The position numbers and the translations under genes were made by a program. Shown here piece by piece: positions 14,694-22,002 of a DNA stretch of 24,016 nucleotides (its first letter is position 1; every line of letters begins with the position of its first letter). This stretch comes from Tessaracoccus flavescens (GTDB taxonomy: Bacteria; Actinomycetota; Actinomycetes; Propionibacteriales; Propionibacteriaceae), in assembly GCA_020741375.1 (NCBI GenBank), contig DYZF01000244.1:1-24016 (forward strand), given 5' to 3'. The notes under the pieces were generated by a model. It saw only the letters and a list, made by a program, of their open reading frames with translations, was not told where the DNA came from and ran no database searches.

Positions 14694-16936
14694 AGTTCAC
14701 CGATGGCTATTGGATGCTTCGGCCCGGCCACAAGGCGCTCTACCCGCGCCATGTGGATGAGGTGGTGGCCACCGACTCAACGTTGACCGCACATGCGCCG
14801 ACCGCGGTGATCGAGACGCGCGGAGACACCCTGAACTGCCCGCAGTTGACGATCACTGTTGATTCTCCGGCCGAGGGTGTCATCGGCGTCACCATCGAAC
14901 ACTGGACTCAGCTCGATGCCGGGCCGAGATTCGACCTCCGCGGAGACGCCTCGGTGGAGATCGTCGAGGACGGTGACGTGTATCGCCTCACGAGTGGCTC
15001 GTTGACGGCAACGCTCAACAAGCAGGCGCCGTGGGGCTTGTCCTTCGACGGCGAGAGTCGGCACCTCACGTCCTCGACCGGTCGCGCACCCGCCGCCATC
15101 ACCAACGCGGACGGTGAGCACTTCGTCCGTGAGCAGCTGGCGATCGCCCCGGGGGAGAAGCTGTTCGGTCTGGGCGAGCGATTTGGGCCCTTCGTCAAGA
15201 ACGGGCAGACCGTCGACATCTGGATGTCCGACGGCGGAACATCGTCCGAGCAGGCCTACAAGAACGTTCCTTTTTACCTCAGCAGTCGTGGGTACGGTGT
15301 TCTCGTCGACAGCCCCGATCGGGTGTCGTTCGAACTGGCCAGCGAGTTCGCATCGCGCGCCCAGTTCAGCGTGCCGGGGCAGAAACTCCGCTATCTCGTC
15401 ATCGACGGGCCTACCCCTGCGGATGTGCTCAGACGCTACACAGCCCTGACGGGGCGACCGGCCCGTGTCCCGGCCTGGTCCTACGGCCTGTGGTTGTCGA
15501 CGAGCTTCACCACGAACTATGACGAGGCCACCGTGACCTCCTTCGTAGAGGGGATGGCCGAGCGTGACCTGCCTTTGTCGGTCTTCCACTTCGACTGTTT
15601 CTGGATGCGCGGATTCCACTGGAGCGATTTCACATGGGATCCGGCCACGTTCCCGGACCCTGAAGGCATGCTCGCGCGGCTACGTCAGCGTGGGCTCAAG
15701 TTGTCCGCCTGGATCAATCCTTACATCGCGCGCCGTTCGGCCATGTTTGACGAGGGCGTTGAGGGTGGTTACTTCGTCCGTCGTCCGGACGGCTCCGTAT
15801 GGCAGTGGGACATGTGGCAGGCGGGCATGGCCTTGGTCGACTTCACCAACTCGGCCGCCGTCGAGTGGTACGTCGGGAAGCTGCGCGGTGTGCTCGGCCA
15901 AGGAATCGATTGTTTCAAGACAGATTTTGGCGAACGAATTCCCACCGACGTCGTCTGGCACGACGGCTCCGACCCGCAGTTGATGCACAACTACTACACC
16001 CACCTCTACAACAAGGCGGTCTTCGATCTCCTCGTAGAGGAGCGTGGCGAGGGGGAGGCTGTGCTGTTCGCGCGTTCCGCGACCGTCGGCGGGCAACAGT
16101 TTCCGGTTCACTGGGGCGGAGATTGTGAGTCCACCTTTTCAGCGATGGCGGAATCGCTTCGCGGCGGGCTGAGTCTGGCTCTGTCCGGCTTTGGGTATTG
16201 GAGCCACGACATCGGCGGCTTTGAGGGAGTTCCGGACGCCAAGGTGTTCAAGCGCTGGCTCGCGTTTGGCCTTCTGAGTTCGCACAGTCGCCTACACGGC
16301 TCCGACTCCTATCGGGTTCCGTGGGCGTTCGACGAGGAAGCCGTCGATGTTGCCCGTAAATTCACCAAACTGAAGCTGTCGTTGATGCCTTACATCGGGC
16401 AGCTAGGCGAGCTGGCCCATCGGGAAGGGCTCCCCGTCGTGCGTCCGATGCTCCTGGAGTTCCCAGAGGATCCGAGCGCGGTGGGGCTTGATCTCCAGTA
16501 CATGCTTGGCGATCAACTTCTCGTGGCTCCCGTGTTCACGGAGGATGGAGAGGTCACTTATTACGTGCCCAAGGGGCGATGGACGAAGCTCCTTGACGAT
16601 GCAGTGGTAGAAGGGCCGGGGTGGTTCACCGAGGTTCACGGTTTCGACTCCCTGCCGCTCTTGGTCCGCCCCGGATCCGTGCTGCCGAGAGGGGCTGTCG
16701 ACGATCGCCCGGACTACGACTGGGCCGACGGCGTTGTGTTGGAAGCCTACGAATTCGAGGTCGGGACCAGCCGCACCGTGACGATCCCACGGCCTGACGG
16801 CAGCGCAGTGGCCGTCGAGGTTTCAGCCGATGGCGAAGGCATCCGGGCCTGCTCAACCGACGCTGGCTGGTCGCTCAAGGTTGGCGACGTCGTCGCCGAG
16901 GCACGCGACGGCGTGGCCGTCGTGGCCTGGAAGTGA
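14690..16936 (+). CDS. yicI: GH31 alpha-xylosidase, YicI-like
   Basis: A 748-residue family 31 enzyme closely matching YicI-type alpha-xylosidases, which release alpha-1,6-linked xylose from isoprimeverose and the non-reducing end of xyloglucan oligosaccharides. The N-terminal sandwich (~1-250) is followed by the TIM barrel, with the YicI-like FHFDCFWMRGFHW at 299-311, nucleophile D412 in KTDFGERIP and acid/base D478 in HWGGDCEST; E. coli YicI uses D416 and D482. C-terminal beta domains complete the protein. The ATG overlaps the GH42 stop. No signal peptide, so cytoplasmic. This enzyme is the main reason to suspect a xyloglucan-type substrate. Confidence 0.93.
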   Translation: MKFTDGYWMLRPGHKALYPRHVDEVVATDSTLTAHAPTAVIETRGDTLNCPQLTITVDSPAEGVIGVTIEHWTQLDAGPRFDLRGDASVEIVEDGDVYRLTSGSLTATLNKQAPWGLSFDGESRHLTSSTGRAPAAITNADGEHFVREQLAIAPGEKLFGLGERFGPFVKNGQTVDIWMSDGGTSSEQAYKNVPFYLSSRGYGVLVDSPDRVSFELASEFASRAQFSVPGQKLRYLVIDGPTPADVLRRYTALTGRPARVPAWSYGLWLSTSFTTNYDEATVTSFVEGMAERDLPLSVFHFDCFWMRGFHWSDFTWDPATFPDPEGMLARLRQRGLKLSAWINPYIARRSAMFDEGVEGGYFVRRPDGSVWQWDMWQAGMALVDFTNSAAVEWYVGKLRGVLGQGIDCFKTDFGERIPTDVVWHDGSDPQLMHNYYTHLYNKAVFDLLVEERGEGEAVLFARSATVGGQQFPVHWGGDCESTFSAMAESLRGGLSLALSGFGYWSHDIGGFEGVPDAKVFKRWLAFGLLSSHSRLHGSDSYRVPWAFDEEAVDVARKFTKLKLSLMPYIGQLGELAHREGLPVVRPMLLEFPEDPSAVGLDLQYMLGDQLLVAPVFTEDGEVTYYVPKGRWTKLLDDAVVEGPGWFTEVHGFDSLPLLVRPGSVLPRGAVDDRPDYDWADGVVLEAYEFEVGTSRTVTIPRPDGSAVAVEVSADGEGIRACSTDAGWSLKVGDVVAEARDGVAVVAWK

Positions 16937-16951
16937 GAAGGAGACACACCA

Positions 16952-18364
16952 ATGACTACATCTGACTACAGAAATACTGGCGTGAAGTTCCCCTCGAACT
17001 TCTTGTTCGGCTCAGCGACGGCGTCGTACCAAGTCGAAGGAGCCTTCGATGAGGGGGGCCGTGGTCCGAGCATCTGGGACACCTTCAGCAAGACCCCGGG
17101 GAAGACGAGAGACGGCGATACCGGAGACGTGGCAATCGACCACTATCACCGGTTGGAAGAGGATCTTGACCTCATGTCTGCTCTGGGGCTCGACTCCTAT
17201 CGCTTCTCCATCGCATGGCCGCGTATCCAACCCACCGGGAGCGGACCGGTTAATCAGGCCGGTGTCGACTTCTATAACCGTCTCATCGACGGCCTTCTTG
17301 CTAGAGGAATCAAGCCGGTTGCCACGTTGTATCACTGGGACCTGCCGCAGGTTCTCGAAGACGCCGGAGGCTGGCCGGTCCGTGAGACCGCCCTGCGGTT
17401 CGCTGACTATGCAGACGCGGTCGGAAAGGCCTTCGGCGACCGGGTTTCGGTGTGGACCACGCTCAACGAGCCGTGGTGCGCGGCTTACCTTGGATACGGC
17501 TCCGGAGTGCACGCGCCAGGCCGGCAGAGCGGCGCCGACGCTTTGGCCGCGGTTCATCACCTCAACTTGGCTCACGGGCTGGGTGTCCAAGCACTCCGTG
17601 CAGTCTCCGGACAGCAGGCTGCCTATTCCGTCACGCATAACCTGCACGCTGTTCGTCCAGCCGATGAAGGCTCTGGCGAAGCTGTCCGCCGGATCGAGGC
17701 GCTCGCCAACAGGGCGTTCACGTGGCCGATGCTGCGGGGTGAGCTTGATCCAGGTCTGGTTGCCGATACTGCAGGCGTGACGGACTGGGCGTTCGTGCAG
17801 GACGGGGATCTTGAAGCGGCGAACCAGCCGATCGACATCTTGGGTGTGAACTACTACAGCACCGTCACAGTCCGGATGTGGGATGGGAGCGGTGACGTCG
17901 CTCGCAATGACGGGCACCAGAGCCATGGGGGCTCGCCGTGGCCGGGATCGGACATGGTGGAGTTTGTCCAGCAGGAAGGCCCCTACACCGCGATGGGCTG
18001 GAACATCGCGCCAGATGGGTTGGAGAAGCTACTGCTCGATCTCCACGCCGAGTTCCCCAACCAGCCGCTGATGATCACCGAGAACGGTGCGGCCTTCCCT
18101 GACGAGCTCATCGACGGTGCCGTGCACGATGACCAGCGAATTGACTATGTCCATCGACACCTCGTCGCGGTGAAACGCGCCATGGAGAAGGGGGCCGACG
18201 TTCGTGGTTACCAACTCTGGTCGCTGTTCGACAACTACGAATGGGCACACGGCTACTCGAAGCGGTTCGGAATCATTCACGTCGACTACGAGACTATGCG
18301 GCGCACACTCAAAGACAGTGCGCTGTGGTACCGCGATGTGATTGCCACCCGACAGCTTCCATGA
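16952..18364 (+). CDS. GH1 beta-glucosidase
   Basis: A 470-residue family 1 glycosidase of normal length. It starts with [19 protein letters not shown] at 13-31, has acid/base E173 in TLNEPW and nucleophile E377 in ITENGAAF, and ends with the usual [26 protein letters not shown] precedes the ATG by 8 nt, 15 bp after the GH31 stop. No signal peptide; it should cleave the beta-1,4-glucan backbone of oligosaccharides trimmed by the GH31 and GH42 enzymes to glucose, complementing the GH3 enzyme. Last gene of the operon; I see no convincing terminator after it. Confidence 0.94.
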   Translation: MTTSDYRNTGVKFPSNFLFGSATASYQVEGAFDEGGRGPSIWDTFSKTPGKTRDGDTGDVAIDHYHRLEEDLDLMSALGLDSYRFSIAWPRIQPTGSGPVNQAGVDFYNRLIDGLLARGIKPVATLYHWDLPQVLEDAGGWPVRETALRFADYADAVGKAFGDRVSVWTTLNEPWCAAYLGYGSGVHAPGRQSGADALAAVHHLNLAHGLGVQALRAVSGQQAAYSVTHNLHAVRPADEGSGEAVRRIEALANRAFTWPMLRGELDPGLVADTAGVTDWAFVQDGDLEAANQPIDILGVNYYSTVTVRMWDGSGDVARNDGHQSHGGSPWPGSDMVEFVQQEGPYTAMGWNIAPDGLEKLLLDLHAEFPNQPLMITENGAAFPDELIDGAVHDDQRIDYVHRHLVAVKRAMEKGADVRGYQLWSLFDNYEWAHGYSKRFGIIHVDYETMRRTLKDSALWYRDVIATRQLP

Positions 18365-18512
18365 CGGGCGTGGAGAGGGCGACGGCGACGCTATTGCCCC
18401 TCCGCGAGCGCTGTTCGCGAGTTCGACGCTGCGCTCGAGGAAGGTTCCCGGGCCAGCAGTTGTGGGGATCCTCGTCGCGATCGTGACGTTCGCGGGGATC
18501 GTGTTGGCTTAG
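18342..18512 (+). pseudogene. Possible gene remnant ending in a membrane helix
   Basis: A 56-codon frame (TTG at 18342, directly after a stop; overlaps the GH1 end) finishes in a clear hydrophobic segment, PAVVGILVAIVTFAGIVLA, and a TAG. There is no ribosome-binding site or ATG/GTG start. This looks like the 3' end of a membrane-protein gene whose 5' part is missing, or a small membrane protein with an unusual start. The family is not recognised. Confidence 0.3.
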
Positions 18513-19465
18513 GCGCCCTCTCGGAAGACGTTGCGCAGCTCGCCGCCCTCGATGAGCGCCGCCACGTTGTGCTCGATCAACTCGTCGGCCTCGACGGGGC
18601 GTCCGCCCGCTCCATGCGGAGTGATCAGCACATTCGGTGCGTCCCACAGGGGCGAATCCTCGGGGAGCGGCTCCTTCTTGAACACGTCCAGTGCCGCGCC
18701 GCCGAGCTGCCCGCTCTGCAACGCCTCCAGCAGGGCCGCCTCGTCGACGGAGTTGCCGCGACCCACGTTGACCACGTAGGCGCCCTGCTTCAGCTGACCG
18801 AGCCGCTCCGCGTTGAGGGCGTCCGCGGTGTCGTCGCCCGCGGGCAGGATCATGATGAGGGCGTCGGTGCGGCCGAGCTCATCGGCGAGGGTGTCGTCGG
18901 TGATGACCGGGAATCCCTTGCGCTCGCCGGCTGAGCGGGCCACGCCAGTGACGGTGGCGCCCAAGCCCCGCAGCATCGGCGCGAGCGTGGTGCCGATGGA
19001 CCCGAAGCCCCAGATCAGCACCCGGGCGCCGAGGAGGGTGGTGACGGGGCCGTCGGGGTGGAGTTCCTGATTGCCGCCGAGTTCGTTGGCCCAGCGATGG
19101 TCGCGCTGCGCCTCTGCCGAGGCGGGCAGACGGCGAACCATCGTCAGCAGCATCGCCAAGGCATGCTCGGACACGGTCTGATCATGCAAACCGACGCCGT
19201 TGCACATCGTCACACTTGGGGAGAAATCCATGGTGAGGAGCGCGTCGGGGCCGGCCATGAGCGCCTGCACCAGCTTGAGGTTGGTGAACGACGGCGCCGT
19301 CTGGCGCAGGTCTCGCCACCGGTTACCCCACACAACCAACACGTCGGCGTCGCGATGCTCCTCCGGTACCGGCTCCATCGCGGCGTAAGTGACCGCGGTG
19401 GCGCCGTCGGGCAGCGCCGGGTTCAGCTTGATGGAATCTGGGAGGAGGACCTTGAGCTGGGGCAT
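18509..19465 (-). CDS. D-2-hydroxyacid dehydrogenase family protein
   Basis: A 318-residue NAD(P)-dependent oxidoreductase of the D-isomer 2-hydroxyacid dehydrogenase family, interconverting 2-oxoacids and D-2-hydroxyacids. The nucleotide-binding motif GFGSIG is at 153-158. The catalytic triad is R236 (VGRGNSVDE), E265 (KKEPLPEDSPLW) and H284 (TPHGAGG). Length is typical. Substrate may be glyoxylate/hydroxypyruvate, phosphoglycerate-like or other acids; this cannot be resolved here. It appears as a single gene, flanked on both sides by gene debris. Confidence 0.9.
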   Translation of the reverse strand: MPQLKVLLPDSIKLNPALPDGATAVTYAAMEPVPEEHRDADVLVVWGNRWRDLRQTAPSFTNLKLVQALMAGPDALLTMDFSPSVTMCNGVGLHDQTVSEHALAMLLTMVRRLPASAEAQRDHRWANELGGNQELHPDGPVTTLLGARVLIWGFGSIGTTLAPMLRGLGATVTGVARSAGERKGFPVITDDTLADELGRTDALIMILPAGDDTADALNAERLGQLKQGAYVVNVGRGNSVDEAALLEALQSGQLGGAALDVFKKEPLPEDSPLWDAPNVLITPHGAGGRPVEADELIEHNVAALIEGGELRNVFREGA

Positions 19466-19524
19466 GCCTCGAGGCTAGCCGATGCGTGCTGGCGGCCGGC
19501 CAGGCGATCCGCGACGGGCGGCGG

Positions 19525-19806
19525 TCAGCGCCGGGCCCGCCAGATCCAGCTGCCCCCGGACATCAGGGCGAGCGAGATGCCTGCGATCATCGCGAACAGG
19601 ATCGACGAGCGTCCGTGCACGAAGCCGAGGTATGCCGTCGGTGACTCGTCCCAGAGCCCGAGCACGGCGGTGTGAGCGACGACCATGCCCAGCACCGCCA
19701 GCCCACGCGCCGCATCCAACCCGGTGAATCGGGGCTTGCCGGCGGCCGTGCCGCGGAGACGGGGGAGCCATGTGCGGGCGGTACCGGTGGCGCGAGCTCT
19801 GAGCAT
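19525..19806 (-). pseudogene. Truncated heparan-acetyltransferase/DUF1624-like membrane gene
   Basis: The 93-residue product matches the N-terminus of YeiB/DUF418/DUF1624-type membrane acyltransferase-like proteins: a basic start, RFTGLDAARGLAVLGMVVAHT (about 27-46) and HGRSSILFAMIAGISLAL (about 64-81). Family members are usually ~350-400 residues with about ten helices, but this frame stops after two. I find no continuation in other frames of the 60 bp before the dehydrogenase start, so most of the gene has been deleted rather than frameshifted. Confidence 0.65.
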
Positions 19807-20002
19807 GGCTGAACGCTATGTCCGGCGGGGTTTTAGGGCCATTGGGCTCCGGTCGTCTGCTGTACGGATCGGCTGCGACTTCAGAACGGTGCTCCCGGGC
19901 GTCTTGACGGTCGCTGGGCGGAGCGCCCGCGGCCGCGGGTAGGCCGGTGGGCTGAGGCGCGATCGGAGCGGTGTATTTCGCGCGTAGTCAGCGGCAAAGG
20001 GA

Positions 20003-20037
20003 GAGGGCCCGAGCAGGTATGAGTTGCTCGGGCCCTC
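20003..20037. terminator. Strong 13-bp hairpin, possible terminator
   Basis: Perfect arms GAGGGCCCGAGCA (20003-20015) and TGCTCGGGCCCTC (20025-20037) with loop GGTATGAGT. Read on the minus strand it is followed by TCCCTTTG, so it could end a minus-strand transcript; on the plus strand only AAAGGG follows. Confidence 0.5.
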
Positions 20038-20044
20038 AAAGGGT

Positions 20045-20636
20045 GATCTGCGAAAGAAGCGACTTGTCGCGGATCTGGGTGGACGTCCTTGTATTCCTCA
20101 ACCCGCCTCGCTTGGCGAGCCCCGCGAGCCGCAGCCCCGGGATTGAGGAAGGGGGACCCTTCCATCCGGTTGACCTCTTGGGGACGACCCGCCAGGTCAA
20201 GTTGGGTTTTCTCGGCTCCGCTGTCTCGTCTCGACAGCCCGCGGATTTCTCCGCTGGTGATGGGTCCGACAATGCACCCAACTCAGTTGTGACGAAGGGG
20301 AAGCGACCCTTCCGTCGAGGACCAGTCCGCCGTGATGTTCACTCGCCGCTTGCGAGTTCCGCGGCTTGTCACCGCAGAGATGGACATCGGTTTGGTTAGT
20401 CCTCCGCTCTTCCTTGTGGGAAGTGCGTAGGCAATGTCTACTCCTGTTCATCGGGGCAAGCAAGGAGTTTCGGGAAAGTTCTTCAAAGACCCCAGTCGCA
20501 GCGGCGTGTCGGAATTGACAAGAACTTTGAATGGACAGTGGGTGAACTGCGGCGTGTCGGTGCAGTGCGTCCCGCGGGCAGGGGAGTAGATATCTACGTG
20601 GAAGTCCGGGCCACGTATGAGGTGGCCCGGACTTTT
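20045..20636 (+). ncRNA. Candidate structured non-coding RNA
   Basis: Successive stems are readable: 20045-20053/20067-20075 (9 bp with one G-U), 20094-20105/20138-20150 (8+4 bp), 20170-20176/20194-20200 (7 bp), 20220-20225/20233-20238 (6 bp), 20241-20245/20250-20254 with loop TTTC, 20291-20299/20307-20316 (9 bp, one bulge), 20342-20346/20352-20356, 20410-20414/20420-20424 and 20475-20483/20520-20528 (9 bp). A T-tailed terminator closes the region on the plus strand. No protein gene explains that terminator. I recognise no known RNA family (not RNase P RNA, tmRNA or SRP RNA), and no clear promoter was found, so the 5' end is arbitrary. Confidence 0.35.
20604..20636 (+). terminator. Rho-independent terminator, plus strand
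   Basis: Perfect 11-bp arms GTCCGGGCCAC (20604-20614) and GTGGCCCGGAC (20622-20632), loop GTATGAG, followed by TTTT. The upstream segment TACGTGG (20595-20601) can pair instead with CCACGTA (20611-20617), which would break the terminator stem. Confidence 0.75.
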
Positions 20637-20658
20637 GTGATCGTGCGCGACGGCGCAA

Positions 20659-21219
20659 TCAGGCGTCGCGGCTCCAGTGCGGGTCGCGGCCGATGAGCGC
20701 GATCAGACGGTCCTCAATGCTGTATGAATCGTCGAGGATCTGCGGATCGCCGAACTGTCCGGATTCGCGAAGCGTGTCGGCCATGGGGGTCATACCCTCA
20801 ACCATGGCCGCGGTGACGCCGTCGTCCAAGCCGGCGTCCTGGCCGGAGGCCTTGGCGAGGTCCCAGCTGTGCATGAAAATGTCGGGCAGGTAGAACTGCT
20901 CCAGCACGGCCGAGAGCGGCTGTTCGCCCTGGTGGGTCTGGACGACGCGGTCCAGCTGCTCCTGATCGTCGACGAGGGCCTGCACGTTGGCGGTGTGTTC
21001 CGCCCAGGTGACGGTGGGGTCGTCGTTGATTTCGACGGTGGGAAGCTCGACGCCCATGCCGCCCAGCATCCCGGGAAGCCAGGTGGCGAGGTGGTTGACG
21101 ATGTCGCGGGCCTTCCACTCCTTGACGGGGGTGGGGGCGTCCCAATCGGTGACGCCGGCGGCGAGTTCGGCGAAGTGGGCGGCGAGGCCGCGGTGGTTGT
21201 CAGCAAGTGCATTAGCCAT
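20659..21219 (-). CDS. TIGR03086-like DinB/mycothiol-enzyme family protein
   Basis: A 186-residue protein of the DinB-like four-helix fold shared with mycothiol-dependent maleylpyruvate isomerases. TPVKEWKARDIVNHLATW (about 30-47) supplies the first metal ligand, H43. DIFMHSWDLAKASG (113-126), with H117, is the second conserved metal motif. These proteins are common in actinobacteria and bind a divalent metal; mycothiol S-transfer is suggested by the family, but substrate is unknown. Divergent from the CsbD gene; no signal peptide. Confidence 0.8.
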   Translation of the reverse strand: MANALADNHRGLAAHFAELAAGVTDWDAPTPVKEWKARDIVNHLATWLPGMLGGMGVELPTVEINDDPTVTWAEHTANVQALVDDQEQLDRVVQTHQGEQPLSAVLEQFYLPDIFMHSWDLAKASGQDAGLDDGVTAAMVEGMTPMADTLRESGQFGDPQILDDSYSIEDRLIALIGRDPHWSRDA

Positions 21220-21272
21220 GAGTCCGACTGTAGGGCTCGCGGGTGGTCACGGGTGGAATTTTGCGTTTCCCC

Positions 21273-21300
21273 TTGTGTGACGCGGATTCGCGATTATCGT
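21273..21300 (+). promoter_or_regulatory. Possible promoter of the CsbD gene
   Basis: TTGTGT (21273-21278) and TATCGT (21295-21300) are separated by 16 bp, 37 bp before the CsbD start. I did not find a convincing SigB-type GTTT/GGGTAT pair, although CsbD genes are often stress-controlled. Confidence 0.35.
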
Positions 21301-21337
21301 TGCAGTTCCCTAGCCATCAACCATTTAGGAGGCGCAC

Positions 21338-21574
21338 ATGGGTTTTGGAGAAGAGATCAAGGAAACGATCGGTAAGGCCAAGGAAGGCCTGGGCGATCTG
21401 GTTGGTAACGACGAACTGCGCCGCGATGGCCAGCAGGATCGCATCGAAGCCAATGCAGAAGAGGTCGTGAACGACGTGCGTGATCGCGTCGATGAGCGCG
21501 CCGCAGACCACAAGGGCTCCTTCGCCGACAAGGTTGAAGACATCAAGGACGACCTGACGCGAGATCACCGCTGA
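21338..21574 (+). CDS. CsbD family stress-response protein
   Basis: A 78-residue hydrophilic protein. The N-terminal half, KETIGKAKEGLGDLVGNDEL (about 8-27), is the CsbD-family signature; the rest is highly charged and helical. TTAGGAGG lies 5 nt before the ATG. CsbD proteins are general-stress proteins of unknown mechanism, and the fold is a small helical bundle. Single gene, closed by a strong terminator. Confidence 0.9.
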   Translation: MGFGEEIKETIGKAKEGLGDLVGNDELRRDGQQDRIEANAEEVVNDVRDRVDERAADHKGSFADKVEDIKDDLTRDHR

Positions 21575-21597
21575 CGGTCTACCTGTAACCACGGCAG

Positions 21598-21629
21598 ACG
21601 GGATCATCCTTCGGGGTGGTCCCGTTTTG
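21598..21629 (+). terminator. Rho-independent terminator after CsbD
   Basis: Arms 21598-21609 and 21614-21625 pair over all 12 positions (with G-U wobbles) around a TTCG tetraloop, followed by TTTTGCTTT. It also lies just downstream of the convergent small gene at 21640-21843. Confidence 0.9.
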
Positions 21630-21639
21630 CTTTCTCCAC

Positions 21640-21843
21640 TCAGGCGACGGGGTGAGCGGAGCGTTCCGCCGCGACCTCAGGCGACACGGCGCCGTCGGCC
21701 TCCTGTGGCGTCCACCTTTGCGCCGACGTCCACTCGGATCCACAGCCTTCGCACGAAAACACGGCGCGGTCGTCGATCTCCAGTTCAGTGGGCACCCAAT
21801 GGCACTTGCCTTGGCAAGGATGGGTGATCAGTTCGCGGGACAT
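21640..21843 (-). CDS. Small Cys-rich (zinc-ribbon-like) protein
   Basis: A 67-residue protein with two cysteine pairs: HPCQGKCHW (C10, C14, with H8 and H15) and FSCEGCGSEW (C31, C34). This spacing suggests one zinc ribbon. An AGGAAG ribbosome-binding site lies about 9 nt before the ATG at 21843, and the composition is protein-like throughout, so I consider it real. Function is unknown. It is divergent from the transcarboxylase 5S gene with a 159-bp shared upstream region. Confidence 0.7.
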   Translation of the reverse strand: MSRELITHPCQGKCHWVPTELEIDDRAVFSCEGCGSEWTSAQRWTPQEADGAVSPEVAAERSAHPVA

Positions 21844-21862
21844 GTCGCACTTCTTCCTGAAT

Positions 21863-21878
21863 CACCGTCACGACGGTG
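21863..21878. promoter_or_regulatory. 7-2-7 dyad upstream of transcarboxylase genes
   Basis: CACCGTC and GACGGTG form a perfect inverted repeat with AC between them, in the intergenic region shared by the small Cys-rich gene and the 5S gene. It may be an operator; no regulator family is recognised. Confidence 0.3.
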
Positions 21879-22002
21879 TTGCCGCTTGGTCGGGGCTCAG
21901 CGGCGCCCGCGGAATTTGGGATCCATCGTAGCCGCCGGGGCTCCCCAGACTTTCTCAGGGGTCCCCTCAAGCGAGACCGATCGGCATGGTTGGATGGACC
22001 AC

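Larger units (their letters stand above)
19807..20658. other. Long intergenic region without a credible protein gene
   Basis: About 850 bp with only low-quality frames (Arg/Pro/Ser-rich, no recognisable domain, no good start sites). From 20003 onward it is dense in inverted repeats. The part 19807-20002 shows nothing I can assign beyond the upstream region of the truncated gene. Confidence 0.7.

Noticed and set aside
18392..18440. Imperfect hairpin after GH1 (CGAGCGC ... GCGCTCG) as terminator
   Set aside because: The loop is long and no T-run follows; such stems are expected by chance at this GC content.
19971..20399. 142-codon plus-strand frame in the non-coding region
   Set aside because: Composition is not protein-like, no domain or ribosome-binding site, and it is interrupted by strong inverted repeats.
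20600..20612. GGAAGTCCGGGC resembles the conserved core of RNase P RNA
   Set aside because: The string is part of the terminator stem, and the other conserved RNase P RNA segments are absent.
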